Assembly (NCBI RefSeq): GCF_001686925.1
Contig: NZ_LVEN01000044.1
Location: 248,001-312,000 of the forward strand
Source of the DNA: Flavobacterium piscis
GTDB lineage: Bacteria > Bacteroidota > Bacteroidia > Flavobacteriales > Flavobacteriaceae
Reading direction: 5' to 3'
Length of the DNA stretch: 64,000 nt
Below are positions 35,066-44,644 of the stretch, piece by piece. The notes under the pieces were generated by a model. The model had not been told where the DNA came from, did not search any database, and saw only the letters and a list, made by a program, of their open reading frames with translations. A program made the translations under genes and the position numbers. Position 1 is the first letter of the stretch, and each line of letters opens with the position of its first letter.

Positions 35066-35166
35066 AAGCGCTTATTCGCCAGTGTTTATGCGGAATTCCA
35101 GGAAGTCCTAACTTTCCGATTATGTACTGAAAATCCTAAAAGAAATCCTAAAAATCCTGAAAGCTT

Positions 35167-36180
35167 ATGGAAAAAATTACTCGAGAAAATATTGAAAAGA
35201 ACTACAGAGAGGCTATTATAAAGAAGTATAGAAGTGAAAAAGTTGATGGAAAATATTCACATTATCTAGATAATCCTTCGCAAGCACTTCTCAGAGATTT
35301 ATGTTGGGAAATTTTTAGTTTATCCCCTAAGGAAAATGATTTAGTTGTATATCGAAATTTTTTTAGATTTGATTTTAACTCAAAAGATGAAAATACTTCG
35401 ATTACTTATACTAATAAATTTAAAAAAGTCGGAGCTTTTTTTCGTGAGGATAAAGTACCAGCAAAAATTACGACTGTAGAATTAGCAGCAATTTTAGTCG
35501 ATTATGAACCACGACCTTTTAAAAAGTTTAGAGAAAAGGGTATACCTATTATTGAGCAACCCATAGGTAGCCCTAAAATTCCTTTTGCATTTGGTATAAA
35601 GGATAAGAGAGAAGAGGAAATTGAAATTGAAGGGAATGAAATTGAGAATGAAAATAAAAATTATCAGGAAGACCAAATTGCTAATCCTGCTAATCAAGAA
35701 ACATCTCCTTATAGTGAAGAAGAAGTTGAGATTGAACAAATAGTACCACAAAGAATCAGTTTATTTTTAATTATAAAAGAGAAACTCTTAAATAGACTAA
35801 AAAGAAAAATTAAAGTAACAGCGATAGGAGTTGCCATTGTGTTATGCGTAGGGTTTGCCGCGATTTATGAGTTTTTTCCAAGTAAAGGCTGCATGCAATG
35901 GACTGGTACTAAATACGAGATAGTAGATTGTGATTTGAAAGCACCAGATAATAACATTGAACTATTAGATGCAAATCAGGTTAACATGGAAAGGATTAAA
36001 GTTTGCGATACAACGGCATTTTTTGTAAACGAGAAAGCAGTTGTTTTTTATGCCAGATCATCAGATTCATTAGAATGCTTTAATCAAATAGGATATCATC
36101 CTGAAAGAAGAAGTTTGTATTTAAAACCTATAACTCATTATATGATTGGTAGATACGTAAGTAATAAGCCATATAAATAA
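35167..36180 (+). CDS. Single-pass membrane protein of unknown function
   Basis: A 337-residue product. The N-terminal about 150 residues are cytosolic and helical, resembling a small DNA- or protein-binding fold with a REDKVPAKITTVELAAILVDYEPRPFKKF stretch. A very acidic linker (about 150-195) is followed by a membrane helix (about 217-240, VTAIGVAIVLCVGFAAIYEFF) and a short exterior domain starting GCMQWTGTKYEIVDC. That CMQW-YExVDC segment is a recurrent Bacteroidota motif of unknown role, as far as I recall. It is transcribed divergently from module 2. Confidence 0.7.
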   Translation: MEKITRENIEKNYREAIIKKYRSEKVDGKYSHYLDNPSQALLRDLCWEIFSLSPKENDLVVYRNFFRFDFNSKDENTSITYTNKFKKVGAFFREDKVPAKITTVELAAILVDYEPRPFKKFREKGIPIIEQPIGSPKIPFAFGIKDKREEEIEIEGNEIENENKNYQEDQIANPANQETSPYSEEEVEIEQIVPQRISLFLIIKEKLLNRLKRKIKVTAIGVAIVLCVGFAAIYEFFPSKGCMQWTGTKYEIVDCDLKAPDNNIELLDANQVNMERIKVCDTTAFFVNEKAVVFYARSSDSLECFNQIGYHPERRSLYLKPITHYMIGRYVSNKPYK

Positions 36181-36314
36181 TCGTTTTGAATTCAATTTCG
36201 TAAAGCAATTCTTTAAACCTGAATAAAATTATGTAAATCAAACCGAAAATTATAGAACATTGTTGGCTGACTTTAAAACTAATTTAGCATAAAATAATTT
36301 TAAAGAAATCAAAC

Positions 36315-36731
36315 ATGAAAACTAAAAGAATATTATTCGGATTATTATTGAGCATTGGTTTATTTGCAGGATCTTGTAGCAGCGATGACAATGACGGGGA
36401 AACAATCGTTCCAATTCAGGGGAAATACAACCTTAGCCAAACAGGAGTAATTATCGATGGGAAAGAAGTTTTAACAGATGCTCCGCAAAATCAAGCAGGA
36501 TGTAGTAGAGATTATTTAGATCTAAGATTGAGTAATGCAGCAGTTATTGGTGATTACAATGGTTCTGATTGTGCCTTAGTAGAAACTGCAGGAACTTACG
36601 TAAGATCTCATAATGATTTAACGCTTACTATTGGTGCTTTAAGCTCAACTAGTGATATCATGAACCTTACAAACAAAGAGCTGAAATTGAAAGATAAAGC
36701 AACTGGTATTATTACTGTTTATACAAGATAA
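36315..36731 (+). CDS. Lipocalin-like lipoprotein
   Basis: A 138-residue product with lipoprotein signal ending AGSC (MKTKRILFGLLLSIGLFAGSC), a SSDDND linker, and a small beta domain: GKYNLSQTGVIIDGKEVL, DYLDLRLSNAAVIGDYNG, AGTYVRSHNDLTLTIG, NKELKLKDKATGIITVYTR. This strand order is like the short lipocalin-like domains common among Bacteroidota lipoproteins. Two cysteines (QAGCSRD, GSDCALVE) may form a disulfide. Ligand unknown. Confidence 0.7.
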   Translation: MKTKRILFGLLLSIGLFAGSCSSDDNDGETIVPIQGKYNLSQTGVIIDGKEVLTDAPQNQAGCSRDYLDLRLSNAAVIGDYNGSDCALVETAGTYVRSHNDLTLTIGALSSTSDIMNLTNKELKLKDKATGIITVYTR

Positions 36732-36777
36732 TTTATCAAAGTAAATTTTTCTAATTCCTTGGGAGAATTAGAAACGA

Positions 36778-36817
36778 AAACGGAAACGACTTTCTAAAAG
36801 TTGTTTCCGTTTTTTAT
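36778..36817. terminator. Bidirectional terminator between the lipocalin-like gene and the PAS kinase
   Basis: AAACGGAAACGACTT (36778-36792) pairs with AAGTTGTTTCCGTTT (36798-36812), with one G-T pair, followed by Ts. A weaker hairpin precedes it (TTCTAATTC/GAATTAGAA). Confidence 0.85.
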
Positions 36818-36827
36818 TGTTTTAATT

Positions 36828-39800
36828 TTAAACTACAGGGATATAAATATCAAAAGTAGCTCCTTTATTTTTTTCGCCTTTTGCAGTGATGATTCCGTTG
36901 TGGTTTTCTACTATTTTTTTTACGATTGCAAGGCCAATTCCTGTTCCGGTGTATTCGAGTTTTCCGTGTAAACGCTGAAAAACTTCGAATATCTTTTTGC
37001 TGTACTGGGGTTCAAAACCAATACCATTATCCGATAAACTAATGTGGCAGTAAGTTGCTTCTTTAACTAAAGATTCATGATCTAAATTTTCGCCTTTGGT
37101 AAATTCACAGTTTATTTTTATTACAGTAGGGATATCCGGATTGGCAAATTTTATGGAATTACTGGCCAGATTATACAATAATTGTCTGAACTGAAACGGA
37201 ATAATATTTGCTTCGCAGGTATTTTCAATTTCTATTATGGCTCCTTTTTGCTCCAGTTCTTCTTTCAGGTCTTCTTTTACCTCATCGATAATGGTAGAAA
37301 GATTGACTTTTTCGAATTTTCTTTCCTGAATATTGGTTCTCGAGTAGGAGAGCAAATCATTAATAAGCGTTTGCATTCGCTGTGCTGCATTTTGCATTCG
37401 CTGAAATTTATCTTTTCCTGAATCGGATAAATTCTCAGATTCTTTCTCGATAATCTGCGTTGCAAAAGTTTGAATTTTTCTTAAAGGTTCCTGTAAATCG
37501 TGACTCGAAATATAGGCAAACGACTGAAGCTCTTTGTTCATTTGCTCCAGTTCGACATTTTTTTGCGCGAGTTCTTTGGTACGCGCAGTAACTTGTTCTT
37601 CTAATTCCTGGGTAAAAGCTTTTTCTGTCTGGATATCGGTAAAAGCACCTACCCATTTAATGATTTTATTGTCTTTATTCAAAACAGGTTCACCAAGAAC
37701 AGAGTGCCATCTATACGTTCCGTCTTTCCTTAAAACCCTCACATCTGCTTTATACATTGCTCCGGTTGCCAGGCTTTTACTCCATACTTTATTGTTTTCC
37801 TCAAAATCGTCAGGATGAATCATGGCTTTCCATACTTCTTCACCACTAGGAACTACTCCTGTATATTCAAACCATTTGCCTGATGTAAACAAAGCGTTTC
37901 CTTTATCATCTGTTTCCCAAATAAGCTGCGGAATACTTTCGGTGAGGGAACGGAATCTTTTTTCGCTTTCTTCTATTTTTTTTCTTGCCTCTACTTTTTC
38001 GGTGACATCAATCATGGTGATTTTTATCCCTGAAATGCTATCGTCTAACTCGCGCTGAGGTGCAAATTCAAAATCGATATACATTTTATGGTCAATATTA
38101 TCAATAGTAATATAAAATAAAGACTCAGATTCTGAATGCAGATTTCCGCTCGTATAAACGTCATTTAGCAGTTGGGCATATTTTTGTTTTTGGAGTTCCG
38201 GGAAAACCTCTAATATATTTTTACCCTGAATGTCTTTTTCATTTTTTCTCCAGATATTTTTCAATAAGGCACCATTGACCATTTCGATCAACATGTCTTT
38301 CCCTTTTAAAATTGCTTTAGGAACGGGAGATTCCATTACCAGTCTACGGAATCTTTTTTCGCTGGCTTCAAGTTCCTGCTGGTGATTTTTTTCGTCGGTA
38401 ATATCTCGTATAGTTCCTAACAATCTTTCAGGATTGTTTTCGGAGTCATAAAATACTTTCCCTTTTGCTTCTACCCAATGAATAGATTGATCATCCCATA
38501 TTACCCTGGCTTCATAATGAATGTTTCCTAAGGCAATAGCTTCTTTAAAAGCTTTCTCCCGTATGTGTAAATCATCAGGGTGAACATGGCTAAGAAGTTG
38601 GGCATGAGTTAGATATTCCTTGTTTTTATAACCTGTTACTATTTCCAGATATCGGTTGGAATATTGAAGGTTTTTTGTTTTTACATACAATTCCCAAGTG
38701 CCCAGTTCACTGGCTTCAACTATAATATTGAGCCTCTCTTCGTTAAGTTCCGTTTTCTTTCTGGCCTCAACTTTTTCAGTAACTTCGGTTGCGGTAACGA
38801 TGATGCCTGAAATTTCTCCATTTTCTTCTTTTAAAGGATGGTAAAGAAAATCAAAATAGAAAATTTCCGGATCTCCAGATCTATTGATCGGCACCGGCAA
38901 TTCATTTCCGTGATAAGGAATACCGGTTGAATACACAGTATCCAAAAGCTCGCCAACGGTTCCTTTTACTTCCGGCAAAGAATCGAACAAAGGTTTGCCA
39001 ACAAAGGCACTTTCTTCTTTTCCTACCAATTTTAAATAAGCTTCATTGGCCATTTCTGCTACGTGGTTAGGACCGCGTAAAATCGTAATTCCTACAGGAG
39101 CTTGTTTCACCGTATTTCTGAAACGTTTGTCAGCTTCTTCAACTTTTTGTCGGGCATGTACCTGCGGTGTATTGTCCAATACCCAAATGGCAATTTTGGT
39201 TACTTTTCCTTCTGTATTTTTTAGCGGAGCATAAACAAAAGTGACATATATTTTTTCTTCTTTGCCATGTCTGATGAGATTCATCTCCACCTCATTGGCA
39301 TAAAACGGATTACCTTCTTCAATTACCTTTTGCAACGGAACTTCGTAGGCAGCTCTTACCTCAGCAAAAGCTTCCCAATAATTTTTTCCTGCAATTTCCT
39401 CGTATTTTTTTCCTGCAACTTCTATGAAACTGTCGTTTACAATTTCAGTTATTAAAGTTGCTGCATCCAATACGCAGATACCAATAGGCGATTGCGACAC
39501 CATACTACGCAGGTTTTGTTCGCTTTCCTCTGTTTTTTTCTTGGCTAAATTCAGATCAGTCAAATCGACTCCGGTATTCATTACGCCATATACATTGCCG
39601 TTTACGTCATATATAGGCGTTAGGCTGTAATTAAAATAATAAGTATGTAATTTTCCGTCAACAGTAAGATCAAGAGGCGTATTTTGGGTATGAAAAGATT
39701 TTCCACTGGTTAAGACTTCACTAATTTGTTCAAAAACCAATTGGTTATCCAGTTCCGGAAGCACATCTTTAAATGATTTTCTGATAACGTCATTCCCTTT

Positions 39801-40808
39801 TCCCCATATTTTTATAATAGAATCATTGGCGAGTTCAACAATCATGTCTTTTCCGGCATACAATGCAATTGGGAAAGGTGCATTTTCGACCAGCTCTCTT
39901 ACTTTTTGCTCACTTTCTACCACTTTTGATCGCGAAAGCACTTGCGAAGTTACTTCTATCGCAATTCCTACAACTCCGGAAATAGTGCCATCGGCTTCTC
40001 TCAGGGCTTCATAAACAAAATTCAAGTACGTATCTTCTATTTTGCCGTTTCGGGGCAGCTTAACAAGTTGCTCGTTGGCAACAAATTTTATTCCGGTTTT
40101 GTACACACTATTGAGTACATCTTCAAGATATTGATTTCTTGTTTCGGGTAAAGCGTCAAAAACAGGTTTGTTAATAATTTCACTGGCTTCGACTCCCCAT
40201 AACTGAATCATCTGATCGTTGGCAATTTCTACAACATGATCTGGTCCTCTCATAACACACATGGCTACGGGAGCCTGCATGATGTTGTTTCTAAATCTGT
40301 GATTACTTTCTTTAAGAGCTTCAGTTGCTCTTACTTTTTCTGTAGTTTCAATCACCGTTACCAGAAGACCGCCTACAACGCCATTTTCTTTTTTAATGGG
40401 GCTGTACGAGAAATTAAAATAGCAATCTTCATCATATCCATTTCTGTCTAATGTGAGCTTAAAATCAGGAAAACTAACAGAACTTCCATTCATTACATCA
40501 TGAAACATAGGAGCAAGGATATCCCAAACTTCTGAGAATGTGGTTTGAGAACTAATCCCTAAAGCTTTAGGATGTTTTGAACCCAGAATTTGACTGTAAG
40601 TATCGTTGTATATTTGGGTATAATCTTCTCCCCAAACCACTAACATTCCAAAGGGATTGTTGAGCATTAGGGCCACAATGGTTTTAAGGCTTTGCGGCCA
40701 GTTTTCAGGATCGCCTAAAGATGTTGTACTCCAATCTTTAGCGCGTATCAATTTGCCCATTTCTCCACCATCGGATAGAAAATAATGTTTATGATCTGTA
40801 AAACTCAT
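36828..40808 (-). CDS. Soluble multi-PAS sensor histidine kinase
   Basis: A 1326-residue kinase with no membrane helix. It has about eight consecutive PAS/PAC units (roughly residues 30-1085), several of them near-duplicates around phrases such as VVEIANDQMIQLWG and YFNFSYSPIKKENG. A dimerisation domain follows with the phosphoacceptor in ISSHDLQEPLRKIQTFA, then an HATPase with N-box LLYNLASNSIKF, DNGIGFEP and GTGIGLAIVKKIV. It is cytosolic, so it probably senses internal signals. A CheY-like regulator gene lies 12 nt upstream and is co-transcribed. Confidence 0.93.
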   Translation of the reverse strand: MSFTDHKHYFLSDGGEMGKLIRAKDWSTTSLGDPENWPQSLKTIVALMLNNPFGMLVVWGEDYTQIYNDTYSQILGSKHPKALGISSQTTFSEVWDILAPMFHDVMNGSSVSFPDFKLTLDRNGYDEDCYFNFSYSPIKKENGVVGGLLVTVIETTEKVRATEALKESNHRFRNNIMQAPVAMCVMRGPDHVVEIANDQMIQLWGVEASEIINKPVFDALPETRNQYLEDVLNSVYKTGIKFVANEQLVKLPRNGKIEDTYLNFVYEALREADGTISGVVGIAIEVTSQVLSRSKVVESEQKVRELVENAPFPIALYAGKDMIVELANDSIIKIWGKGNDVIRKSFKDVLPELDNQLVFEQISEVLTSGKSFHTQNTPLDLTVDGKLHTYYFNYSLTPIYDVNGNVYGVMNTGVDLTDLNLAKKKTEESEQNLRSMVSQSPIGICVLDAATLITEIVNDSFIEVAGKKYEEIAGKNYWEAFAEVRAAYEVPLQKVIEEGNPFYANEVEMNLIRHGKEEKIYVTFVYAPLKNTEGKVTKIAIWVLDNTPQVHARQKVEEADKRFRNTVKQAPVGITILRGPNHVAEMANEAYLKLVGKEESAFVGKPLFDSLPEVKGTVGELLDTVYSTGIPYHGNELPVPINRSGDPEIFYFDFLYHPLKEENGEISGIIVTATEVTEKVEARKKTELNEERLNIIVEASELGTWELYVKTKNLQYSNRYLEIVTGYKNKEYLTHAQLLSHVHPDDLHIREKAFKEAIALGNIHYEARVIWDDQSIHWVEAKGKVFYDSENNPERLLGTIRDITDEKNHQQELEASEKRFRRLVMESPVPKAILKGKDMLIEMVNGALLKNIWRKNEKDIQGKNILEVFPELQKQKYAQLLNDVYTSGNLHSESESLFYITIDNIDHKMYIDFEFAPQRELDDSISGIKITMIDVTEKVEARKKIEESEKRFRSLTESIPQLIWETDDKGNALFTSGKWFEYTGVVPSGEEVWKAMIHPDDFEENNKVWSKSLATGAMYKADVRVLRKDGTYRWHSVLGEPVLNKDNKIIKWVGAFTDIQTEKAFTQELEEQVTARTKELAQKNVELEQMNKELQSFAYISSHDLQEPLRKIQTFATQIIEKESENLSDSGKDKFQRMQNAAQRMQTLINDLLSYSRTNIQERKFEKVNLSTIIDEVKEDLKEELEQKGAIIEIENTCEANIIPFQFRQLLYNLASNSIKFANPDIPTVIKINCEFTKGENLDHESLVKEATYCHISLSDNGIGFEPQYSKKIFEVFQRLHGKLEYTGTGIGLAIVKKIVENHNGIITAKGEKNKGATFDIYIPVV

Positions 40809-40820
40809 TCTGGAAACGAA

Positions 40821-41270
40821 TTAGGGGTGGAGTATAAATTGCTCTCTTAACGGTTGCCTGAAATTATTTTCGGACGCCAAAATAAGGGCGTTTTCGATTA
40901 CTTTTTTTAATTGAGAAAATTCGCCGGGTTTACGAATGTAATACGTTGCACCTTTTGCATACATCACGTCGACAATTGCATTGTCCAGCGAAGTAGAAAA
41001 AATAATCACCGGAAGGTTTTTGAGATTTTCACTTTCTTTTATTTCTTTTAGACATTCAGAACCATTTTTTCGGGGCATATTAAGATCCAGAAAAAGCAGG
41101 TCCGGTAAATTGTCTCTGGAATGATCTGCTAAAAAATCCATAAGCTGCACGCCATCATTAACAGTTACGAGAGATACGGGAAGCGTTAATTCATCCAGTG
41201 CTTCTTTAAAAAAATCGCAATCATCTTCATCATCATCCGCCAGCAATAAATTGTAATTCTGTTTAATCAT
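40821..41270 (-). CDS. Single-domain CheY/Rcp-like response regulator
   Basis: A 149-residue receiver with no output domain: the acidic cluster LLADDDEDDCDFF, the phosphoacceptor D62 in PDLLFLDLNMPRKNG, then ESENLKNLPVIIFSTS and a C-terminal KKVIENAL lysine helix. The ATG at 41270 (MIKQNYNLLLADDDED) is preferred to the longer frame from 41309. It is first gene of the operon with the multi-PAS kinase, so it is likely its phosphorylation partner, as in Rcp1-type pairs. Confidence 0.92.
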   Translation of the reverse strand: MIKQNYNLLLADDDEDDCDFFKEALDELTLPVSLVTVNDGVQLMDFLADHSRDNLPDLLFLDLNMPRKNGSECLKEIKESENLKNLPVIIFSTSLDNAIVDVMYAKGATYYIRKPGEFSQLKKVIENALILASENNFRQPLREQFILHP

Positions 41271-41618
41271 TTTGAATATTATAAATTTTTTACTTTTCCA
41301 GCAATTCAATTCACATTTTACTTTTTTGCATTATCCTGTTTTGAACTGTCTTTCTCTTAATTAGAGATCATATTTAATTTAAAATCGATTTAATTCTGCT
41401 AAGATAGAACTAATTTTATTACTATTAATCAGTACTATACCGATAAATTTAACGCTTTAGATTCTAAATCAATAATTTGTGAATTTTGGGTATTGTTTTT
41501 AAAATTAATGGTTTACGGTTTTTTATAGGTTCTTTTTTACTGAATTATAAAAATAAAAAAAGAGTTTACATTGTACAACAATTGTTACTATCTGCTTATC
41601 ACGGAAATTAACCTCAAA

Positions 41619-41653
41619 AAAAATCCGTCAAAAATTTAATTTAACGGATTTTA
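41619..41653 (-). terminator. Terminator after the MscS-type channel gene
   Basis: AAAAATCCGT (41619-41628) pairs with ACGGATTTTA-type sequence (41644-41653); the minus strand ends in a T-rich run. The rest of 41271-41687 is AT-rich with no supportable gene. Confidence 0.65.
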
Positions 41654-41687
41654 ATATAGCATCTTGGTTAATATTAGTTTGTAAATA

Positions 41688-44078
41688 TTATGTTGAGATG
41701 GTTAAACCTTTAGCTTTAAAATTGCTAAAAAGTACCTGACGCGCACTGCTGATAGTTTCTTCGGTACGGTAAATACTGCACCAGAATTTTATTTGCAGTT
41801 TGAATTTTTCATCGGCAATTGCAGTGTAATAAATATGCGGAGGTTTCGTATTGTTTACCAAATCCATGCTTTCAAGAGAGGATAATATTAAGGCATTAAT
41901 GTCTTCCGGCATAACATCTCCGCTGACTTCTGCAGCAATTTCTACCAGTTTAAAATTATCAGTATACGTCCAGTTCGTAATGTTTTGCGACAATAAATTA
42001 CCATTTGGTATAATAATTTCCGCACCGTTTGCCGAGTTGATTTTGGTGGTACGCAATCCCATCGATTTTACTCGCCCGGATTCTGAACTAATATTGATTA
42101 CGTCTCCAATTTGTATGGGTTTATCAAAAATCAAAATAATCCCCGAAACGAAATTGTTCACCACACTCTGAAGTCCAAGTCCGACACCAACACCCAAAGC
42201 TCCCAGTAAAATACTCAGTTTGTCTAAAGGCATTCCGGATGCAGCAACGGCCAAAAGGTAACCGCAAATTAAAACCACAAGTCTCGTGATCAATAATTTA
42301 GAATGTTGCTTTTTGTTGATGTTTTCTTCGTTTTCATCATCAACTTCACCAAAAAAGTACGCTACATAATTCTGCAATAAATGCGCAACCCAGATAATGA
42401 TAAAAAACAGTACGATGTTTCCAAGCGTAAAAGTGATACTTCCGATGGTATTGGGATGACTTAATAATGAATTTAAACCCGTACGTAAAGATTCCCAAAT
42501 GTTTAAATTGGCTGCAATGACTACAATCCACATATAACTAATCACGATGATGAAAGGTTTTTTGAGTGTTTCAGACAAGCTTTCGTAATCAAAAATCTTT
42601 TCGATACCACGTTTTACACGGGTCGTATAAATTTGTAAAAGGATAATTTCCAAAATTATTTTCAAAAGTACGCTTAGTGCAACAATTTGAGTAAGCGATA
42701 TAAAAGCAGTTATGCTTAACATATTGGCAAGAGAAACTCTTCCAAAAAGATTATTAAGGATTGCCAGTACATTCAGACCAATAAAAATGATCGTTGCCCA
42801 TTTAAAAAATCCTTTGTAGTAAAGCTGATCTTTTAGGGTTTTAATTTGAACGAATCCATAACGAACACCCAAAATATTGATGATAATAAAAGCGCAGCGT
42901 TGTATAAACCCAACGGCTATAAATAAGTCAAGGAAACACAATACAAAAAATAAAACTAAAAGCAACAGCCAATTGCGCATCGCCACTTTTGACCAATTGT
43001 CTTTGAAGAGAATCGTAATAAGTCCCAAAAGACCAAGCTGAATAAGCTCTATAAACATCGCCGGAGCATACAAATTACTCACTACCGCAATATTAAGACC
43101 TACTACAGCAACTGGAACGATGATGCCGTTATTGATATATTTAAAGTTAAATTCAGATAAATGTTCTTCGTGGCCATTATTTTTAAGGTATTTTAAATTA
43201 CGAAAAATGTACCAGCCCAATAATCCCATTAATAATACCAAAAAGATCAATGCGCCTGCTTTATAACTCAAATAGTACGAAGCGACATTTTCTTCGATAA
43301 TTATTTTAGCCCTGATATTTTTTCCGACTAATTTTTTAGAAGTAGAATCGCTGATATTCCACAAAGCAGGATATTCTTTTCTGAGCATGCTTATTCCGGA
43401 TTGTTCCAATTTACCTTCTACGGTAATTAGCGCATTCGAAACGGCAATTTTTCGTTCTACGGTAAGTCTTTTATTGGTATTTAAAATGCCCTGATTTTTG
43501 TTCATTAAACTGTCTGTGCTCAGGTATCTTTCTTTAAGATTGGCAAATTCTTTTTTAAATTGCTGGCGTTTAATGGTATCTTTCAAAAGTCCCATTAAAG
43601 TCTTATCCTTGCGCAAATCAATTACCCTGCCTTTGATTTTTTCAAGCGCCAGATTGCGGGAATTAATTGCCGTATTTTGTTCGTCAAGTTCGTGTTCGAT
43701 TTCTTTGAGCACAATACGATACATTTGCTGGTTGCGCACGTTAGGGTTTGCCCCTTTTAAGCTTACCAGAATAAGATCGAGTTTTCCCTGCGTTCTTTTA
43801 ATTTCTCCAAACAAACGATGACTGTTTCCGTCAAATTCGGTGTCATTATGAGCAGATTCCAAAACTTCTCCGGCTTTTTCGATCGCCATCAAATAATCGC
43901 TGTCGGTAGCACTTTCTTCAAAAAGTTTCGATTTGGTCTGGGTTTTAGGCGGAGTAGTATCAGCTTTAACCGGTGCAGTTTCAGTTGTAGCCGCTTTGGT
44001 TTGTGAATAGGTTAACGGCGCATAAAAAAAGACAGCTAACAGGGTCAGTAAACCAATAAAATTTCTTTTCTGAATCAT
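41688..44078 (-). CDS. Large MscS-family mechanosensitive channel
   Basis: About 796 residues. It has a signal peptide (MIQKRNFIGLLTLLAVFFYAPLTYSQ), an exterior helical domain (about 60-265), around ten membrane helices, and a C-terminal MscS core: LGALGVGVGLGLQSVVNNFVSGIILIFDKPIQIGDVINI, with the glycine/alanine-rich pore helix, then the beta domain. The layout matches the MscK/MscM-type large homologues that release solutes on hypo-osmotic shock. The ATG at 44078 is chosen over an upstream TTG at 44090. Confidence 0.9.
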   Translation of the reverse strand: MIQKRNFIGLLTLLAVFFYAPLTYSQTKAATTETAPVKADTTPPKTQTKSKLFEESATDSDYLMAIEKAGEVLESAHNDTEFDGNSHRLFGEIKRTQGKLDLILVSLKGANPNVRNQQMYRIVLKEIEHELDEQNTAINSRNLALEKIKGRVIDLRKDKTLMGLLKDTIKRQQFKKEFANLKERYLSTDSLMNKNQGILNTNKRLTVERKIAVSNALITVEGKLEQSGISMLRKEYPALWNISDSTSKKLVGKNIRAKIIIEENVASYYLSYKAGALIFLVLLMGLLGWYIFRNLKYLKNNGHEEHLSEFNFKYINNGIIVPVAVVGLNIAVVSNLYAPAMFIELIQLGLLGLITILFKDNWSKVAMRNWLLLLVLFFVLCFLDLFIAVGFIQRCAFIIINILGVRYGFVQIKTLKDQLYYKGFFKWATIIFIGLNVLAILNNLFGRVSLANMLSITAFISLTQIVALSVLLKIILEIILLQIYTTRVKRGIEKIFDYESLSETLKKPFIIVISYMWIVVIAANLNIWESLRTGLNSLLSHPNTIGSITFTLGNIVLFFIIIWVAHLLQNYVAYFFGEVDDENEENINKKQHSKLLITRLVVLICGYLLAVAASGMPLDKLSILLGALGVGVGLGLQSVVNNFVSGIILIFDKPIQIGDVINISSESGRVKSMGLRTTKINSANGAEIIIPNGNLLSQNITNWTYTDNFKLVEIAAEVSGDVMPEDINALILSSLESMDLVNNTKPPHIYYTAIADEKFKLQIKFWCSIYRTEETISSARQVLFSNFKAKGLTIST

Positions 44079-44202
44079 AATATAAGGCAATGAATTTAAG
44101 GGTCAAATGTAATTTTTTTTGGGTTATTTATGATGGAAAGTATGATAAAATTTGGTTAAAAGAGGTTTTGCGGGGTTGAGTTTAATTGTGTTGGGTGTTA
44201 TT

Positions 44203-44252
44203 TTTTTGCCACTCCCGATAGCTATCGGGATAAAGGATTAAAATGATTTTTT
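44203..44252 (+). repeat. GCCAC-GATTAAA dispersed repeat carrying an inserted 16-bp palindrome
   Basis: The repeat phrase also found at 63551-63593 is interrupted by CCCGATAGCTATCGGG (44214-44229), a perfect palindrome that sits exactly between GCCACT and ATAAAGGATTAAAA. Confidence 0.6.
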
Positions 44253-44287
44253 GAAAGATGGAAATTTTAAAAATTAATGATGTCACC

Positions 44288-44320
44288 AACTTTGTCAAAG
44301 TTCAAAACTTTGACAAAGTT
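44288..44320. repeat. Perfect 15-bp inverted repeat
   Basis: AACTTTGTCAAAGTT (44288-44302) and AACTTTGACAAAGTT (44306-44320) are exact reverse complements with a CAA loop. A degenerate relative lies at 6577-6607. It has no T tract of a classic terminator. Confidence 0.65.
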
Positions 44321-44390
44321 CTCAAAAGGAGTATTTTTTGTTACTGCATTTTATTTCAACATTGTATTTTTTTAATCAGTGGCTATAATT

Positions 44391-44574
44391 TTTAAACACA
44401 TAGAAACATAGCTTTAGAGGGCGAAAAAAAAGTCGTTTCACTTCAACATGAATTCACATAGTAAGCTGTCAGGAAATCATCGGTTTTTGATATAGGTTAT
44501 AGCTATGTGAGAAAATCAGGATTTTTTAAAATCATCTTCAATAAAGTTTTAATCTATGTTTCTATGTGTTTAAA
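44391..44574. repeat. Palindromic element bounded by AAACACATAGAAACATAG, family B copy 2
   Basis: Left arm 44391-44411 and exact reverse-complement right arm 44554-44574 match the arms at 8474-8615. The interior shares GTCGTTTCACTT-like sequence and AGCTATGTG with copy 1 but is about 40 nt longer. It lies just upstream of the antiporter gene. Confidence 0.8.
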
Positions 44575-44644
44575 AAAATTAACGCAAAGTTTAAAAATAT
44601 TATATTCGTACTCTAAATACCAGGATTACCAAAACAATCAGAAA

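Noticed and set aside
44507-44644. N-terminal extension of the Na+/H+ antiporter
   Set aside because: The extra 46 codons read through a repeat element whose arms occur elsewhere without coding; the ATG at 44645 begins the first membrane helix.
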